DNA of 64,000 bases from the NCBI GenBank assembly GCA_012271135.1, contig JAAXGZ010000097.1, forward strand, positions 99,936-163,935. The letters are read 5' to 3'. Every line of letters starts with the position of its first letter. Positions within the stretch are counted from its first letter, which is position 1. The translations under genes and the position numbers were made by a program. Positions 1 to 9,888 of the stretch are shown piece after piece. This stretch comes from Caldilineales bacterium (GTDB lineage Bacteria; Chloroflexota; Anaerolineae; Caldilineales; Caldilineaceae). The notes beneath the pieces were generated by a model. That model had not been told where the DNA came from, made no database searches, and worked only from the letters and a program-made list of their open reading frames with translations.

Positions 1-242
1 ATGTGCGCGGGGAAGGACTGCTTGTAGGGTTCGACCTGGTTTCGGAACCTGGTTCGTCGGACGCCAATGCGATGTTGGGGCCGACCTTGCGCCGCAAGGC
101 AATAGAGCACGGCTTGATCATGCGCATCCAGCCTACCTGGGGTGCCTTGGCACCGCCCCTGGTTTGCACCGAAAAGGAAACCTGGCAAGTCCTGGAACGC
201 TTCAGGGAAGCCTTGCTGGATGCATGGGATGCTGCCGCGTGA
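1..242 (+). CDS. Class III aminotransferase, C-terminal end (partial)
   Basis: The reading frame is open from the window edge (first full codon at 3) to TGA at 240-242, giving the last 79 or so residues. The segment VRGEGLLVGFDLV followed by a short helix and GLIMRIQPTWGALAPPL is the usual end of PLP-dependent class III (omega/ornithine-type) aminotransferases, where the small C-terminal domain closes over the active site. The PLP lysine and the substrate-specificity residues lie outside the window, so the amino donor cannot be named. It is cytosolic. The family assignment rests on motif recognition of a fragment. Confidence 0.75.
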   Translation, partial: VRGEGLLVGFDLVSEPGSSDANAMLGPTLRRKAIEHGLIMRIQPTWGALAPPLVCTEKETWQVLERFREALLDAWDAAA

Positions 243-1118
243 CGGAAGTACCGGGAAGGATGGAACTGGCACCGTGCCGAATGCGCATCACCAAGTCGCA
301 GCCCTCCTCGAAGCACAAGGGTTACATGGACCCACCCGTGTCGTATCTCGCGTTCCGCCTTGTTGCCGGTACCGAGCCGTTCCCAGCCCCCCAGCACAGG
401 GTTGAACACACCTCCTCCGTACACCACCCGGTCGCCCCCTGCCCTCCACGTCTCACCCTCCCACTTCCAAAATCAGAACAAATGATGCGATAGGGGAATG
501 TAACATTATTCACACGAGCCTGACCGTGATGTTGTACCAGTCCCCCATGTGGTCCGCAGCGTTTGAGCCGGTTGCAATGAAATTCCACGTTACTCCACCG
601 TACAGTTCCCGTTATCAACAGTTGTGTCCCGTGTACAAGCCGGTGCGCGGCTGCTGGCAGTTCAAGCGCAATGTACCCGATGACCACCGACAGAACGTGA
701 GCATCCTGTTTCGTCGCCAAACCCTGCAAAGTGCAGGGTTTTCTGTTGGGAGAGGCGCAACCATTCAGGCGGGGCAAGGAGGTTGTGGTCCGCGGCGGTG
801 CGATGCCGGTCCAGACAGGGAAGCCGTCCGACATGGCCATCCCCAAACTTGGTCATGCTCACGGCTGGTCCTGTCACGACACGCAGCCTCTCCCTCCGAT
901 GTTTCCGCAGCACGAGGACCGGAATGTGGGTACGGCAGCGGTCGCATTCCAACTGTTTACCTCTCTGAACACTCCGCGCCAATGCCAGGTGCCTTTGGCA
1001 ATCAAGACTTGATCATCGATACAGCCGACAAACAGTTCAATTGGGTCGGGATGTCCACAGCTCATTGCTCGCTTTGGACATCAGGACAGAGCCAATTCGT
1101 TGCCACAAGAGGGACTTC
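243..1118. other. 876-bp stretch without a recognisable gene
   Basis: Short open frames exist on both strands, but none has a ribosome binding site together with family-like sequence, and they overlap each other in several frames. The only structured element seen is the hairpin at 721-739. Promoter elements for the gene at 1119 presumably lie at its right end, but no convincing -35/-10 pair was found. Confidence 0.5.
721..739. terminator. Short perfect hairpin, possible terminator
   Basis: An 8-bp perfect inverted repeat (ACCCTGCA / TGCAGGGT) with a 3-nt loop is followed on the plus strand by TTTCTG. It lies about 480 bp after the aminotransferase stop, so it could end read-through from that gene. 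The weak T-tract makes an operator or a chance hairpin possible. Confidence 0.3.
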
Positions 1119-1789
1119 ATGAAGATTTACCAGCGCGCCATCCTGGGGCTTGCCATCAGTATCATGTTGCTGGATGCTCTATGGACCACTGCAGTCTATG
1201 CGAGTTCTCCTGAAACCGAGACTGAAAGCATTTCCCAAGAGGAGCAGAAACTGACTCCAGAAGAGGTCAAGGCATGGATGGATGAGAATCAGATAGAATA
1301 CACGATAAGTTCCGAGTATGTCAACTCGTACAGGCCTACACGCGCAGAACTTACTGCATTGTTCTTGAACGATGAATTCAATCCCAAAACCCAACACTTT
1401 CATCTTGGGATGGAGAACATTTTTCCGAACCATTGTCAGATTTCGCTTTGGCAGATGGTGACCGATGGCAACGCCACTCCTGTCACCCTCGTGGCAATGC
1501 ATTTTTGGAATTGGGCGGGCAAACGCTTACCGGCATTCGAGACGGAGGCCTTTACTACTTTGATCATCGCCGTGAATACTTCCAGGCACTCGATCCGACG
1601 CCACTGACATACACAGTCACCGAAAGCCCCAAAGGTGAGTTGTCTGATGCCCAGCTGCTGTCGGGAGACCGACTAGGATACGCACTTTACAAGATTTCTG
1701 TTGTATATGACATAAAATTTTGCGCCGGACCACTCTGTGTGATTAAGGAAGCTGATGTAAAAGCAGAATGTGAATTTGAGGCTAACTGA
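1119..1789 (+). pseudogene. Exported protein of unknown function, frame-broken
   Basis: ATG at 1119 follows AGAGGG at good spacing and opens with a signal peptide (MKIYQRAILGLAISIMLL, cleavage probably near VYASS). The first frame stays protein-like to about 1440-1500 and then runs out at 1607. A second frame, shifted as expected for loss of one base, continues with protein-like sequence (GGLYYFDHRREYFQALDP) to TGA at 1787-1789. I read this as one exported protein of about 220 residues with a single-base deletion; two overlapping genes are less likely. No family is recognised. GC is low (about 43 % in a hand count of 1261-1380) and unlike the rest of the window, suggesting acquired DNA. The stop overlaps the next start (TGATG), so the two were translated together. 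Confidence 0.5.
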
Positions 1790-2739
1790 TGAAGACAATC
1801 ACTCAATATTTTCGAGCCATCCCACTGCCATGGTCCCGATTTGGCCGCACCATGCTGTTTTCACTGGCACTGTTTGTGTCACCTTATCTACCTCTTGGAC
1901 TAGCGGGGCCGCAGGGAAGTGGAATCTGGCTGACGGCCGCATACTTCTATCCTGCATTGGTGGTGGTTTGGGGCCTGTGGAAGTCACACAGTGTAATTGG
2001 TTGGTCTGTGATGGGGATCCATGGATTCAACATGGTCATCTTCATGGCCATTGCACTCCTGCTAGATCAATCCGCCCAGAATCCTGCACATGAAGGTCTA
2101 ATTTGGCAGACTTATTACTGGCAACACATTGCTCTAATTCCTTTCACCGCAACAGGGCTTGTCTATGTTCTTAGTTTCTGGGGACTGATTGCAATTATAT
2201 TTTTTTGGCGATGGGATCGCGGATTGCCTCCACCAGTGGCAATCCGGCAGGACAACCGGAATATATTGGGCCACAGGTCCCAACCACGGGCTGGCAAGCA
2301 ACGGAGTACGTTGTTGCTTGTGAGTACGGTTGTTGGAGTAATTCTTGGCTGTCTGCTAACCATTTGGTTTTCCTTAATCTTCCTGGAAGGTCGTGACATT
2401 GTATTTTTCAACTTTGTGACTAGCACACATTGGTTGATTTGGCCCGTCGCTATGTTGGAAGATTTTTATCCTATTTTCCACATGGTATCTGTAACAGTTC
2501 TAGGTTTGCTGATCGTGCTTGGCCTGGTGAAGCGACGCAGCGATATCGTGGAGGCGGCCTGTTGGTTGTTGTTGCCTGGACAATTGCTGACCATCGTGTC
2601 ACTACCGATGATGCCTCTTCTGGCGATTGCCAGTACGTTGGTCATGTTGACACTTGGCTTGCTTGCCCAGTGGCACTACGGCTTTCCTCTGACCTTGTTG
2701 CAGTCTCGCAGGGAAAGTCCGTCCCCTGTAATCGGTTAG
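1789..2739 (+). CDS. Multi-span membrane protein of unknown function
   Basis: This 316-residue protein has about seven or eight hydrophobic segments: around residues 20-45, 50-70, 75-95, 120-145, a polar cytoplasmic loop near 150-175, then 180-205, 215-250 and 262-300. It is an integral membrane protein with no recognisable family motif. Its ATG shares bases with the stop of the preceding exported protein gene, which implies translational coupling and a joint role at the cell envelope. It shares the low-GC codon use of its partner (frequent TTG, ATT, TTT). Expression may be impaired by the upstream frame break because coupling depends on ribosomes reaching that stop. A strong hairpin follows at 2772-2816. 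Confidence 0.7.
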   Translation: MKTITQYFRAIPLPWSRFGRTMLFSLALFVSPYLPLGLAGPQGSGIWLTAAYFYPALVVVWGLWKSHSVIGWSVMGIHGFNMVIFMAIALLLDQSAQNPAHEGLIWQTYYWQHIALIPFTATGLVYVLSFWGLIAIIFFWRWDRGLPPPVAIRQDNRNILGHRSQPRAGKQRSTLLLVSTVVGVILGCLLTIWFSLIFLEGRDIVFFNFVTSTHWLIWPVAMLEDFYPIFHMVSVTVLGLLIVLGLVKRRSDIVEAACWLLLPGQLLTIVSLPMMPLLAIASTLVMLTLGLLAQWHYGFPLTLLQSRRESPSPVIG

Positions 2740-2771
2740 AACTTCGATAACTGGTGCTGAAAGTGTGACGA

Positions 2772-2816
2772 GAGAAGGGCAACCGACTGCATCATTTTGG
2801 TTCGGTTGCCCTTCTC
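2772..2816. terminator. 15-bp stem-loop terminator
   Basis: The 15-bp arms 2772-2786 and 2802-2816 are perfect reverse complements around a 15-nt loop. It lies 33 bp after the membrane protein stop, the right place for a transcription end. No T-tract follows on either strand, so it may act with Rho or as an mRNA 3' stabiliser. Confidence 0.6.
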
Positions 2817-3123
2817 GCACCGCCGGACAACATTGAACAGGCACGTGCGCATACGTTCATGGACCAAGTCGTAGTGCTGGCAACAACATTGTGACGACAC
2901 ATGCATGCTTGCTTCCACCGTGATGCTGTCATTGCCCACCGGGCAAGCGAAAGTCAGACTCGCATCGTACGCACAACCCTTTCAATGCTATGGGGATGGT
3001 GGAAAACCAGGTGCATGGCTGTAGTGAAACTGTATTGCACCAACTCCAGGGCGGTGACAAAGTCGCGTTCAGCCAGGTTTGTAAGCAGAATCTCTGCTGC
3101 GCAAGCGGTCAAGCAATAAAGAT
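2817..3123. other. Convergent intergenic stretch, nothing recognised
   Basis: This 307-bp spacer lies between the plus-strand membrane protein and the end of the minus-strand GH116 gene. No gene-like frame, strong hairpin or repeat was seen. Confidence 0.5.
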
Positions 3124-5748
3124 TCATGCCCTCCGCACGACAAGGGATTGTGTAGTTCCAATGGTGACACCGGTTTCCAGGATTAACTGGTCATCCGTTC
3201 GCACAAAAGGAACCGGTTCGCAGTCGAACCACACCTGCGGATTTTCCAGGCTGCCGAAAATAGGAGCCTGCAGACGACGCAGGCGAAGCTCCCCGTAGAG
3301 CACACGCAACCTGCAACCGTCGGCATCTAGTTCAACCGTACCCCATCCCTGATCCAAGGACCAGAAGCATCGGAACAATCCTGTGCCACCTTCCGCCGGG
3401 TTGAACCCAATGAAGCCCTTGGACATGTCGAAGCCGAACCCCGAGTAGGCATTAAGCAGGGCATAGGACGCCATGCTGCGGGCGTAATTGTTTCCGCACT
3501 CGAACTCGTTCCACGGATTGCGCTTGGCACCGTCGTACCGGTCCCGGATGGCTTGTACGCACTCCAGGCCTTCATCAACCAGGCCCACCATGATCATGTG
3601 GGTCGCCGCGGCATATTCGAACCCGTTCATGGTTTCCTGCGAGTAGGGAGCGGGGATCAACGGCTTGTAGGTGCCCTCCGGCCAGGCGCAGATAACCAGG
3701 CCGCCTTCGTCGTTAAGGCAGTAGATACGGCACGGGTTGTATACCCGACTCATGTCCGGAATGAAGTTGTGACGATGGATGGCCGCACATGCCGACTTCA
3801 CCTGCTCGGGCTCAAACAGGTCACCGAGGCCATACAGCGAGGCATGCCACTGGCCCAGTACCTGGTCGATACTGCTGCCCTCGCCAATTTGGTACTTGAT
3901 TTCCTCGTGTTCGCTGTTCCAGTACGCTTCCAGCGCGGATCCGCCGCGCAGGGTGTCGTCGTCGCTGCCGAAATTCTCCAGCAGTGCCCTGTCCCCCAGA
4001 TCAACCAGCTGGATGTAGAACTCGCCATTGAACAGGTGTTCGTCAACCCAGACCCGGCCCTGGTTGAACATGGCCGTACACTCATCCGCAAACCCGTGCT
4101 CGCCGAGATGGCGCGCCATTTCGGACGCAGCCTTGAGGGCACCCAGATAGATCCCGGTCAGCCAGGCGTTCGGCCCGAACAGCTCCATGTCGAGCGTATG
4201 GTGCTGACGACCGGTCAGCACCCCGGACCGGTCCGGATCCCAGCGATCCGGATTGTGTTCGCTCCAGGTGTACTCGAGCGAGCGCCGCACCGACGGCCAC
4301 AACTCGCGCAGCCAGTCGTCGTCGCCGCAGATCTTCCAGTCGCGATAGGTTTTCATGACCCCACCCAGCTGGCCGTCGCTACAGGGACGGAAATGCCAAG
4401 GGGCCGCTCCGAGCGGGAGTTGGAGCCTAAAGGGCATGCCGCCGTCCGGCTGCAGGTTGTACCGGTAGTCGGCAGTCCGCATGGACCGTTCCAGCTCGGG
4501 AAACAGGAACGCAAGTGCCTGTTGGTAGTTCCACACGTGCGTGCAACTGCCTTCGCAGCATCCCTCGTCCGGGTGCAGTCCCTCCCAACCGTAGAACGTG
4601 CCGTCCTCGAGACGCAGGGCAGTGGGCGACTTCAGAATGGCCAGGTTGGCTGAAACGGCATCCAGGGCAACGGGGGGCAGCGTTGAGCCAAACAAGGCAC
4701 TCCTGAACGTGTCCGTGGCCAAGTGGAGCCGCGGCCAGTCCTCCAGGGCGTAGCGCGCCGTGTCAACGGCACTGGACCATCGCGTGGCGTAGTGGTTCTT
4801 CCAGGCACCGCGGTTTTCTTCCGGATGCCAATAGTCCTCGCAATTGGGGAAGTTCCAGCTGATGACAAAGCGCACTCGGCGACTTGCCCCGGGTTGGACC
4901 GCGAAGCGGACAGCCAACAGGCCACTGTCCTGATCGTCCAGGCGGGCACCGCGGCCCCTGGCAGACGCATCCGCGTACGTTCGGTTGGTGAACGGACCCG
5001 GAGTCTCCATGTCCTTCCAGTAGATTTCCAGATTGTCGAACCAGGTACCCCGAAACCAGTACTCCTGCCAGCTCACTTCCATGTCGTCGGCCTTGCCTGC
5101 ATCCGTGGCCAAAGCCATGTCGCCGAAGGCCGGATCATCGGCTTGGACACCATCGCCCGCCAGCTTGAGTACGGTTCCCCACGGGGCGGATGCGACCTGA
5201 TTGCGCGTCGGCTTGGCCAAGGGGTTGGACAGGACCCCGACCAGCGCATAGGTAAGGTCCGCGTCGGTCGGATTCTGAACTTCGATTTCGAAGAATGCCG
5301 CCGGCAACCCGGAGTCGTCGGCATTGGTGGGGATGAATGGATTGAACGCGGTCATCCGCACGTTGCCGGGAAAGGAATCGTCGCTGAACTCCAGTTCGGC
5401 AATCGGAAACTTTCCGGTGAAGTCCACCGCCGCAAAGTGCGGCAGCCCGGTCAGGTACTCGCGGCGGGGGCCCCATCCGAACGTACCAAACTTGCCACCG
5501 TGCAGTTCACCCTGATAGGGAGCCGCCAGATTGCCATGCAGGATCCGGGCATCCACCACTGCGTCCCGGTTTTCCGCCCTGATCGCGAAATGGGAGAAGC
5601 CGTTGACGCTGCCTTTGTTGGGCCGGTTGAAAATTTCCCAGTCAATCAGGCGGCCGTTTCCCGCCAGTCCGATGCAGCCGGCACCAATGCCGCCAAGCGG
5701 AAAGCTGATCTGGTTGGTGTGCTCGCCGCGGTACACGAACGGATCCAT
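3124..5748 (-). CDS. GH116-family beta-glycosidase (GBA2/DUF608-like)
   Basis: The protein has 874 residues. The N-terminal half (residues 1-330) is the beta-sandwich GH116 N-domain, opening with [17 protein letters not shown], and the C-terminal half is the (alpha/alpha)6 catalytic barrel. The block [12 protein letters not shown] holds Glu399, and [13 protein letters not shown] holds Asp520; these are the best candidates for nucleophile and acid/base by position, although the alignment was not run. There is no signal peptide, so it acts in the cytoplasm on imported beta-glucosides, xylosides or N-acetylglucosaminides. ATG at 5748 follows AAGGA; an upstream in-frame extension to 5826 lacks family sequence. 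It is the last gene of the operon with the sugar ABC transporter, which supports a transport-then-hydrolyse role. Confidence 0.85.
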   Translation of the reverse strand: MDPFVYRGEHTNQISFPLGGIGAGCIGLAGNGRLIDWEIFNRPNKGSVNGFSHFAIRAENRDAVVDARILHGNLAAPYQGELHGGKFGTFGWGPRREYLTGLPHFAAVDFTGKFPIAELEFSDDSFPGNVRMTAFNPFIPTNADDSGLPAAFFEIEVQNPTDADLTYALVGVLSNPLAKPTRNQVASAPWGTVLKLAGDGVQADDPAFGDMALATDAGKADDMEVSWQEYWFRGTWFDNLEIYWKDMETPGPFTNRTYADASARGRGARLDDQDSGLLAVRFAVQPGASRRVRFVISWNFPNCEDYWHPEENRGAWKNHYATRWSSAVDTARYALEDWPRLHLATDTFRSALFGSTLPPVALDAVSANLAILKSPTALRLEDGTFYGWEGLHPDEGCCEGSCTHVWNYQQALAFLFPELERSMRTADYRYNLQPDGGMPFRLQLPLGAAPWHFRPCSDGQLGGVMKTYRDWKICGDDDWLRELWPSVRRSLEYTWSEHNPDRWDPDRSGVLTGRQHHTLDMELFGPNAWLTGIYLGALKAASEMARHLGEHGFADECTAMFNQGRVWVDEHLFNGEFYIQLVDLGDRALLENFGSDDDTLRGGSALEAYWNSEHEEIKYQIGEGSSIDQVLGQWHASLYGLGDLFEPEQVKSACAAIHRHNFIPDMSRVYNPCRIYCLNDEGGLVICAWPEGTYKPLIPAPYSQETMNGFEYAAATHMIMVGLVDEGLECVQAIRDRYDGAKRNPWNEFECGNNYARSMASYALLNAYSGFGFDMSKGFIGFNPAEGGTGLFRCFWSLDQGWGTVELDADGCRLRVLYGELRLRRLQAPIFGSLENPQVWFDCEPVPFVRTDDQLILETGVTIGTTQSLVVRRA

Positions 5749-5837
5749 GTTGACGGTGTCCTTGGTTGTTGATCTGCGACTACGTTGAAGAATCGGTCCC
5801 GGTCCGGCCGCCGGTACAGCACCCACTCCGGGAACCT

Positions 5838-6521
5838 TCAGGCTCGCTCGAATTCAGCCTCCACCACCGCCAGGCCATTGCCGGCGATGAACAGACCGTA
5901 CACGGTGGGCAGGAGCAGGACCAAGCCCAGGCTCACATAGGCAATACCCATGCCAAACAGTACCCCCATGGCCAACAGGCCCACACTGTTGGCCGGATTG
6001 CGGCTTGACAGAATCAGGGCATCGCGGATGCAGGCGACCGTTCCCAGGTCGCGCTGAACCAGGTTGGGAAAGGCATAGAGGGCCAGAGTGGCCGCCACCG
6101 CCAGCGCAAACAGGTTTGCAGAGACCCCCAACCAAACGCTTACGGGCACCGCGACCTGCATCTCCAGCGCGGGCAGCAATACCAGCAGGAGGCCGGCGGG
6201 CACGGCCGGCAACAAACCCAGGAGGCAACTCCCAACCCAGTGGCGACGAAAGGCCTGCCAAAACCACGCGCCGTCAGCCGACCGGTGCTGCAGCAACCGA
6301 GTCTCATACGCAAGCAGTGCACTCCAGCCCGGCCCCACTGTTACAACGGCTGCCGCCAAGGCCGGTACCAGCCACCCCAAGGCAAAAAACGTGAATGCAG
6401 GCAGGCTGGCAAGGTTGAACCACAGGGCTCCCCGCAACAGTTGCGGCAGGCTCTCCCACAACGTGCGAATCGTTAGGCCAAGAAAGGTGTTGAGATTGAT
6501 GCCGGGGTCCAGCGAGGTCAT
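5838..6521 (-). CDS. YesL-like (DUF624) membrane protein
   Basis: The 227-residue protein has about five or six membrane segments and the arrangement of the YesL/DUF624 family: an N-terminal block [21 protein letters not shown], then paired hydrophobic helices, then a central [20 protein letters not shown] segment. Family members are commonly encoded beside family 1 sugar-binding ABC systems, but their biochemical role is unsettled (accessory or regulatory membrane protein). Its ATG overlaps the stop of the upstream permease by 4 bp (ATGA), so translation is coupled. The GH116 gene starts 89 bp downstream. Confidence 0.75.
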   Translation of the reverse strand: MTSLDPGINLNTFLGLTIRTLWESLPQLLRGALWFNLASLPAFTFFALGWLVPALAAAVVTVGPGWSALLAYETRLLQHRSADGAWFWQAFRRHWVGSCLLGLLPAVPAGLLLVLLPALEMQVAVPVSVWLGVSANLFALAVAATLALYAFPNLVQRDLGTVACIRDALILSSRNPANSVGLLAMGVLFGMGIAYVSLGLVLLLPTVYGLFIAGNGLAVVEAEFERA

Positions 6522-7411
6522 CCCTTCACACCGGTGATGGAAGCTCCTTGGACAATCCAGCGCTGGGCGAACAGGAAGAACACAAGAATCGGGAAAATGG
6601 AAATCATGATGCCAGCCAGGACCTCCGACTGGTTGCCGGAGCCCATGTATCCGCGCAAGGTGGCGATGGCGATCGGAAACGTGTACAGATCCCAGTCCCG
6701 CAGGAACAGCAGCGGCCCTACGAAGTTGTTCCAGGAGCCCAGGAAGGTGAATATGCCCAAGGCAGAAAGGGCTGGGCCGGTCAGCGGCAGAAGGATTTGC
6801 CAGTAGATCCTGAAGTAGGTGGCACCGTCGATTTTCGCGGCGTTGATGAGTTCCTCCGGCAGCGACTTGAAGTGCTGACGCAGCAGGAACACCCCGAACG
6901 CACTGGTGATGCTGGGCAGAATCAGTGCCCAGTGGGTATTGATAAGTTCCATCTCCTTGATGAGGATGAACGATGGAATCAGGGTCACGGTGGCCGGTAC
7001 CATCAGGGATGCCAGAAACAGGCCAAAGAGGAAATCGCGGCCCTTGAACTGGAGTCGGCCGAAGGCGAAGCCGGCCATGGAACAGGTGAGCAGTTGCGCT
7101 CCCGTGACGATCAGGGCAATCTTAAGGCTGTTCCAGAAGAACAGCAGGAACTGAATGTCGGGCGAGGTGATGACCGTCAGGTAGTTCTGCCAGTGAAACG
7201 CAGTGGGCCAGAAGTCGGGCGGCAGATCGAACGAATTCTTGGGATCGCGCAACGAGGTCGAAAACATCCAGGTAAGAGGCGCGATTTCGATCAGGGCGAT
7301 ACCCACCAGCAGAACCCACAGAACCGACTCGCGCAGGTAGTACCATGGCGAGTGTCCTGCCCGCCGCCCGGCCGGCGCAGACTCGCCGTTGTTGCTCAAG
7401 GTCGCTGCCAC
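6518..7411 (-). CDS. Sugar ABC transporter permease, MalG/UgpE type
   Basis: This 297-residue inner-membrane permease belongs to the CUT1 carbohydrate family. Six membrane helices are visible, beginning near residue 28 (SVLWVLLVGIALIEIAPLTW). The EAA loop EELINAAKIDGATYFRIYW, which docks the ATPase, lies near residue 195. It starts with GTG at 7411. It forms the translocation pore with the adjacent MalF-type permease. No ATPase gene is in the operon, so a shared MsiK-like ATPase encoded elsewhere is expected, as is common for CUT1 systems. Confidence 0.92.
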   Translation of the reverse strand: MAATLSNNGESAPAGRRAGHSPWYYLRESVLWVLLVGIALIEIAPLTWMFSTSLRDPKNSFDLPPDFWPTAFHWQNYLTVITSPDIQFLLFFWNSLKIALIVTGAQLLTCSMAGFAFGRLQFKGRDFLFGLFLASLMVPATVTLIPSFILIKEMELINTHWALILPSITSAFGVFLLRQHFKSLPEELINAAKIDGATYFRIYWQILLPLTGPALSALGIFTFLGSWNNFVGPLLFLRDWDLYTFPIAIATLRGYMGSGNQSEVLAGIMISIFPILVFFLFAQRWIVQGASITGVKG

Positions 7412-7435
7412 GTCCGGAAACCCAAAGCCTGGCGG

Positions 7436-8377
7436 CTACTCGTAGTGAACCCAGCGGCGGGCAACCCAAAACTGGAGCAGCGTGAGGGAGATGAGGACCA
7501 TGAACAAGGTAAACGACACGGCGGACGCGTACCCCATTTCAAAGCCCCGAAATGCCTTCTCGTATATGTACATTGCAATCGTGCGCGAGGCATCGCCGGG
7601 ACCTCCCGATGTCAGCACCCACACATTGTCGAAGATCTGGAACGCTCCGATCAGTGAAATGACAATGGCGAAGAATGCAGTCGGGGAAATGAGCGGCAGG
7701 GTCACGTTGCGGAACTGCTGAAACCGGCCCGCCCCGTCGATGCGTGCCGCTTCGTAGTAGACGGCCGGAATGCCCTGCAGGCCCGCCAGATAGATGACCA
7801 TCAGGAAACCGCAACTCTTCCAGACATCGTAAATCATGGCGGAAATCAGCGCCCACCGGGAACTGCTGAGCCAGGGGACCGGATCCATGCCAATCTGGCC
7901 CAACAGGAAATTCACCACGCCGCGGTCTTGTGTCAAGAGGTACCGCCACACAACAGCCAAGGACGCCGTGGTGGTGAGTACGGGAAAGAAGATGGATGTA
8001 CGGAGGAGGTAACGGAGGATCCAGGGCATCGACCGGTTGAGGCCGACTGCCAGGAGCAACCCCAGCACATTGTTCAGAAACGTGGCGCCTACAACCAGTT
8101 GCACCGTGTTCCGGTAGACGACCAGCAGTCTGGCATCGCCGAACAGCCGGCCGATGTTGGACTCGCTTGCCCATGTGGGCGGGGTCAACAGATCGTAGTT
8201 CAGAAAGATCAAAACCAGCGACGCGATGATCGGCAGCGCCGTGAAGCCGAGCAGGCCGACCAGGGCCGGTACTGTAAACAGGTAACCCGCCAGCGCTTCG
8301 CGGCTGGCGATGCCCCAGTGGACGATGGAAACGCGCTGTCTCAAACCTCGCGGTGCCGACAGGTCTACCGTCGCCAT
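7436..8377 (-). CDS. Sugar ABC transporter permease, MalF/UgpA type
   Basis: The 313-residue CUT1 permease has six membrane spans; the first is near residue 32-55 (LFTVPALVGLLGFTALPII). The EAA loop reads YYEAARIDGAGRFQQFRNV, with the conserved glycine. ATG at 8377 is used. It pairs with the MalG-type permease 24 bp downstream and receives substrate from the lipoprotein encoded upstream at 9817. Substrate class (glycosides or oligosaccharides) is inferred from the GH116 gene in the same operon. Confidence 0.92.
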   Translation of the reverse strand: MATVDLSAPRGLRQRVSIVHWGIASREALAGYLFTVPALVGLLGFTALPIIASLVLIFLNYDLLTPPTWASESNIGRLFGDARLLVVYRNTVQLVVGATFLNNVLGLLLAVGLNRSMPWILRYLLRTSIFFPVLTTTASLAVVWRYLLTQDRGVVNFLLGQIGMDPVPWLSSSRWALISAMIYDVWKSCGFLMVIYLAGLQGIPAVYYEAARIDGAGRFQQFRNVTLPLISPTAFFAIVISLIGAFQIFDNVWVLTSGGPGDASRTIAMYIYEKAFRGFEMGYASAVSFTLFMVLISLTLLQFWVARRWVHYE

Positions 8378-8416
8378 GGGACTGTAAGGCAGGGTTACTC
8401 GACGGGACGCGGAGTC

Positions 8417-8444
8417 CCGGGGACGGACTGCAAGCCGTCCCCGG
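8417..8444 (-). promoter_or_regulatory. Intercistronic stem-loop between binding protein and permeases
   Basis: A perfect 10-bp stem (CCGGGGACGG / CCGTCCCCGG) with an 8-nt loop sits in the 102-bp gap after the binding-protein gene. Stem-loops in this position often protect the binding-protein mRNA and lower expression of the permeases, so that the binding protein is made in excess. That role is inferred here from position. Confidence 0.5.
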
Positions 8445-8479
8445 AGTTCCGGATTCCGAACCGAATTTGCGGCAAAAGC

Positions 8480-9817
8480 CTAGCTCTGCAGCTTGGCCAT
8501 TTCGGGGACCAGTTCGTCGTGAGCTGCCTGCATGGCTTCCTCGACGCTCTTTTCTCCGTTCCAAATGGTCGCGTAGTGCCGATTCAGAATCGGTTCGACA
8601 ATGTTGAAGTTGGGCGGGGAAGGTACCGTTGCCGCGAAGTCCAACGTCTCGTAGAACAGCGAGGTGTTGGCCGGACCGTAGTCGGCAAACAACGGCATCT
8701 CCGCCACCGACCGGAGGGCGGGGATGTTGCCGCCCAGCTGCACCATGTCCATCGAGGCTTCTGTGCCGGACAGGAGCTTGACTACTTCCCAAGCCTCATC
8801 CGGGTTCTCGCTGGACGTGGAGATGCCCCAGCCATCGGTGCCGGCCACGGTGCGGATGGGCCCCGCCTGGTGTGGCTGATACTGAATGTCGTAGGTGGTG
8901 AAATCGGCTTCCAGGGAGCCCCCAATGCACCATCGGCCGCAGGTACGCATCACCAGGTTGCCGGCATGGAACTGGGCCCATTCGTCCCAGCCTTCCGGAT
9001 TGGGAGCCACCTTGTGCACCAGAATCAGGTCAGCCAGGAACTGCAGCGTCTCGAGCACCTTGGGCTCCAGGAGGTTCGATTCGAGCCAATCCTCGCTCAG
9101 GGGCGACGTATCGTTGTTGAAGTACCAGGCTGCCATGCCGAACATGCCGCCACCCCAGAAGGAATAGGCAAACCGGTCGTCGGCCCCGCCGCTGACCCTG
9201 GCGACCGCCAGGCAAGTTTCCAAGAAGTCATTCCAGTTCCAGTCGTTGGCAGGTGGTTCCAGGCCCACCTCCTCGAACACGGCCGTGTTGTAGTACATGA
9301 CCATGTTGTTCCACGAGAACGGATATTCCATCTGCTGCCCGTCGACCTGAAGCATTTCGCGCAGCGTGACGTGCACGTCGTTCATGAGAATTTCTTCGGC
9401 AGCGGGATCCGCCTGGACGAATCCGTCCAGCGGAACCAGGACGTTCTTGGCCGCCAAGAGGCCAAGGCCCTCGATCGCAATCATGATCACATCGATCTGT
9501 TCACCGCCCGCGATTCTGGTCAGCAGCGTATCGGAATAGCCGTCCCAGCCGCCTTCACCCCAGCCATTGGCGTTGACCTCCAAGGCGATGTTGGGAAGGT
9601 GTTCCAGCGATCGCTCAATCGAATTGTCGAACGTATTCACGGGCATCGATGTGGTGGCAATGATGTCAACCGGTTCCGGTGCAGCCGCCCCGTCATCACC
9701 GGACGATGCTCCGTCGGGCGCGACACAAGCAGCCAAGGCGGCCCCCATGACACCCAGGCCGGATAAGCGCAGCATATCCCTTCTGGATACGCCGTGTGTT
9801 GAATGATGCGAAGACAT
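8480..9817 (-). CDS. Sugar ABC transporter substrate-binding lipoprotein (family 1)
   Basis: This extracellular solute-binding protein family 1 member has 445 residues. The N-terminus carries a twin-arginine-like motif SRRDMLRLSG and a lipobox ending in AALAAC, so it is probably exported folded by Tat and lipid-anchored. The mature part shows typical family blocks such as WNWNDFLETCLAVA and GTDGWGISTSSENPDEAWEV. ATG at 9817 is preferred because GAGGAG lies 13 bases upstream; an ATG 21 bases earlier has no good site. It is the first gene of the permease-YesL-GH116 operon. A TATAAT box (9883-9888) and a palindrome (9857-9873) precede it. The ligand is probably a beta-linked glycoside. Confidence 0.9.
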   Translation of the reverse strand: MSSHHSTHGVSRRDMLRLSGLGVMGAALAACVAPDGASSGDDGAAAPEPVDIIATTSMPVNTFDNSIERSLEHLPNIALEVNANGWGEGGWDGYSDTLLTRIAGGEQIDVIMIAIEGLGLLAAKNVLVPLDGFVQADPAAEEILMNDVHVTLREMLQVDGQQMEYPFSWNNMVMYYNTAVFEEVGLEPPANDWNWNDFLETCLAVARVSGGADDRFAYSFWGGGMFGMAAWYFNNDTSPLSEDWLESNLLEPKVLETLQFLADLILVHKVAPNPEGWDEWAQFHAGNLVMRTCGRWCIGGSLEADFTTYDIQYQPHQAGPIRTVAGTDGWGISTSSENPDEAWEVVKLLSGTEASMDMVQLGGNIPALRSVAEMPLFADYGPANTSLFYETLDFAATVPSPPNFNIVEPILNRHYATIWNGEKSVEEAMQAAHDELVPEMAKLQS

Positions 9818-9856
9818 GTTTCTGGCAGAACTCCTCATCCGAATTCGGACTCCGAA

Positions 9857-9888
9857 CCAACCGGAGCGGTTGGCCTTGGCTGATTATA
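9857..9888 (-). promoter_or_regulatory. Promoter -10 box and LacI-like operator of the glycoside operon
   Basis: On the minus strand TATAAT occupies 9888-9883, about 65 bases before the start codon. Just downstream, the 17-bp palindrome CCAACCGGAGCGGTTGG (9857-9873) covers the expected transcription start region. No good -35 box lies at 17 bases. The arrangement suits a LacI-type repressor responding to the imported sugar, but no regulator gene is nearby, so the assignment is inference. Confidence 0.45.

Noticed and set aside
526..1122. Open frame of about 198 codons in the first intergenic stretch
   Set aside because: It has no ribosome site, no family-like blocks and overlapping frames of similar length on both strands.
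1400..1500. Programmed frameshift in the exported protein gene
   Set aside because: No slippery heptamer is present near the frame change, unlike the IS630 case, so a deletion is the simpler reading.
7928..9766. Long plus-strand open frame opposite the permease and binding-protein genes
   Set aside because: It is the antisense shadow of clear ABC transporter genes; its composition is rich in R, G, Q and H with no family motif.
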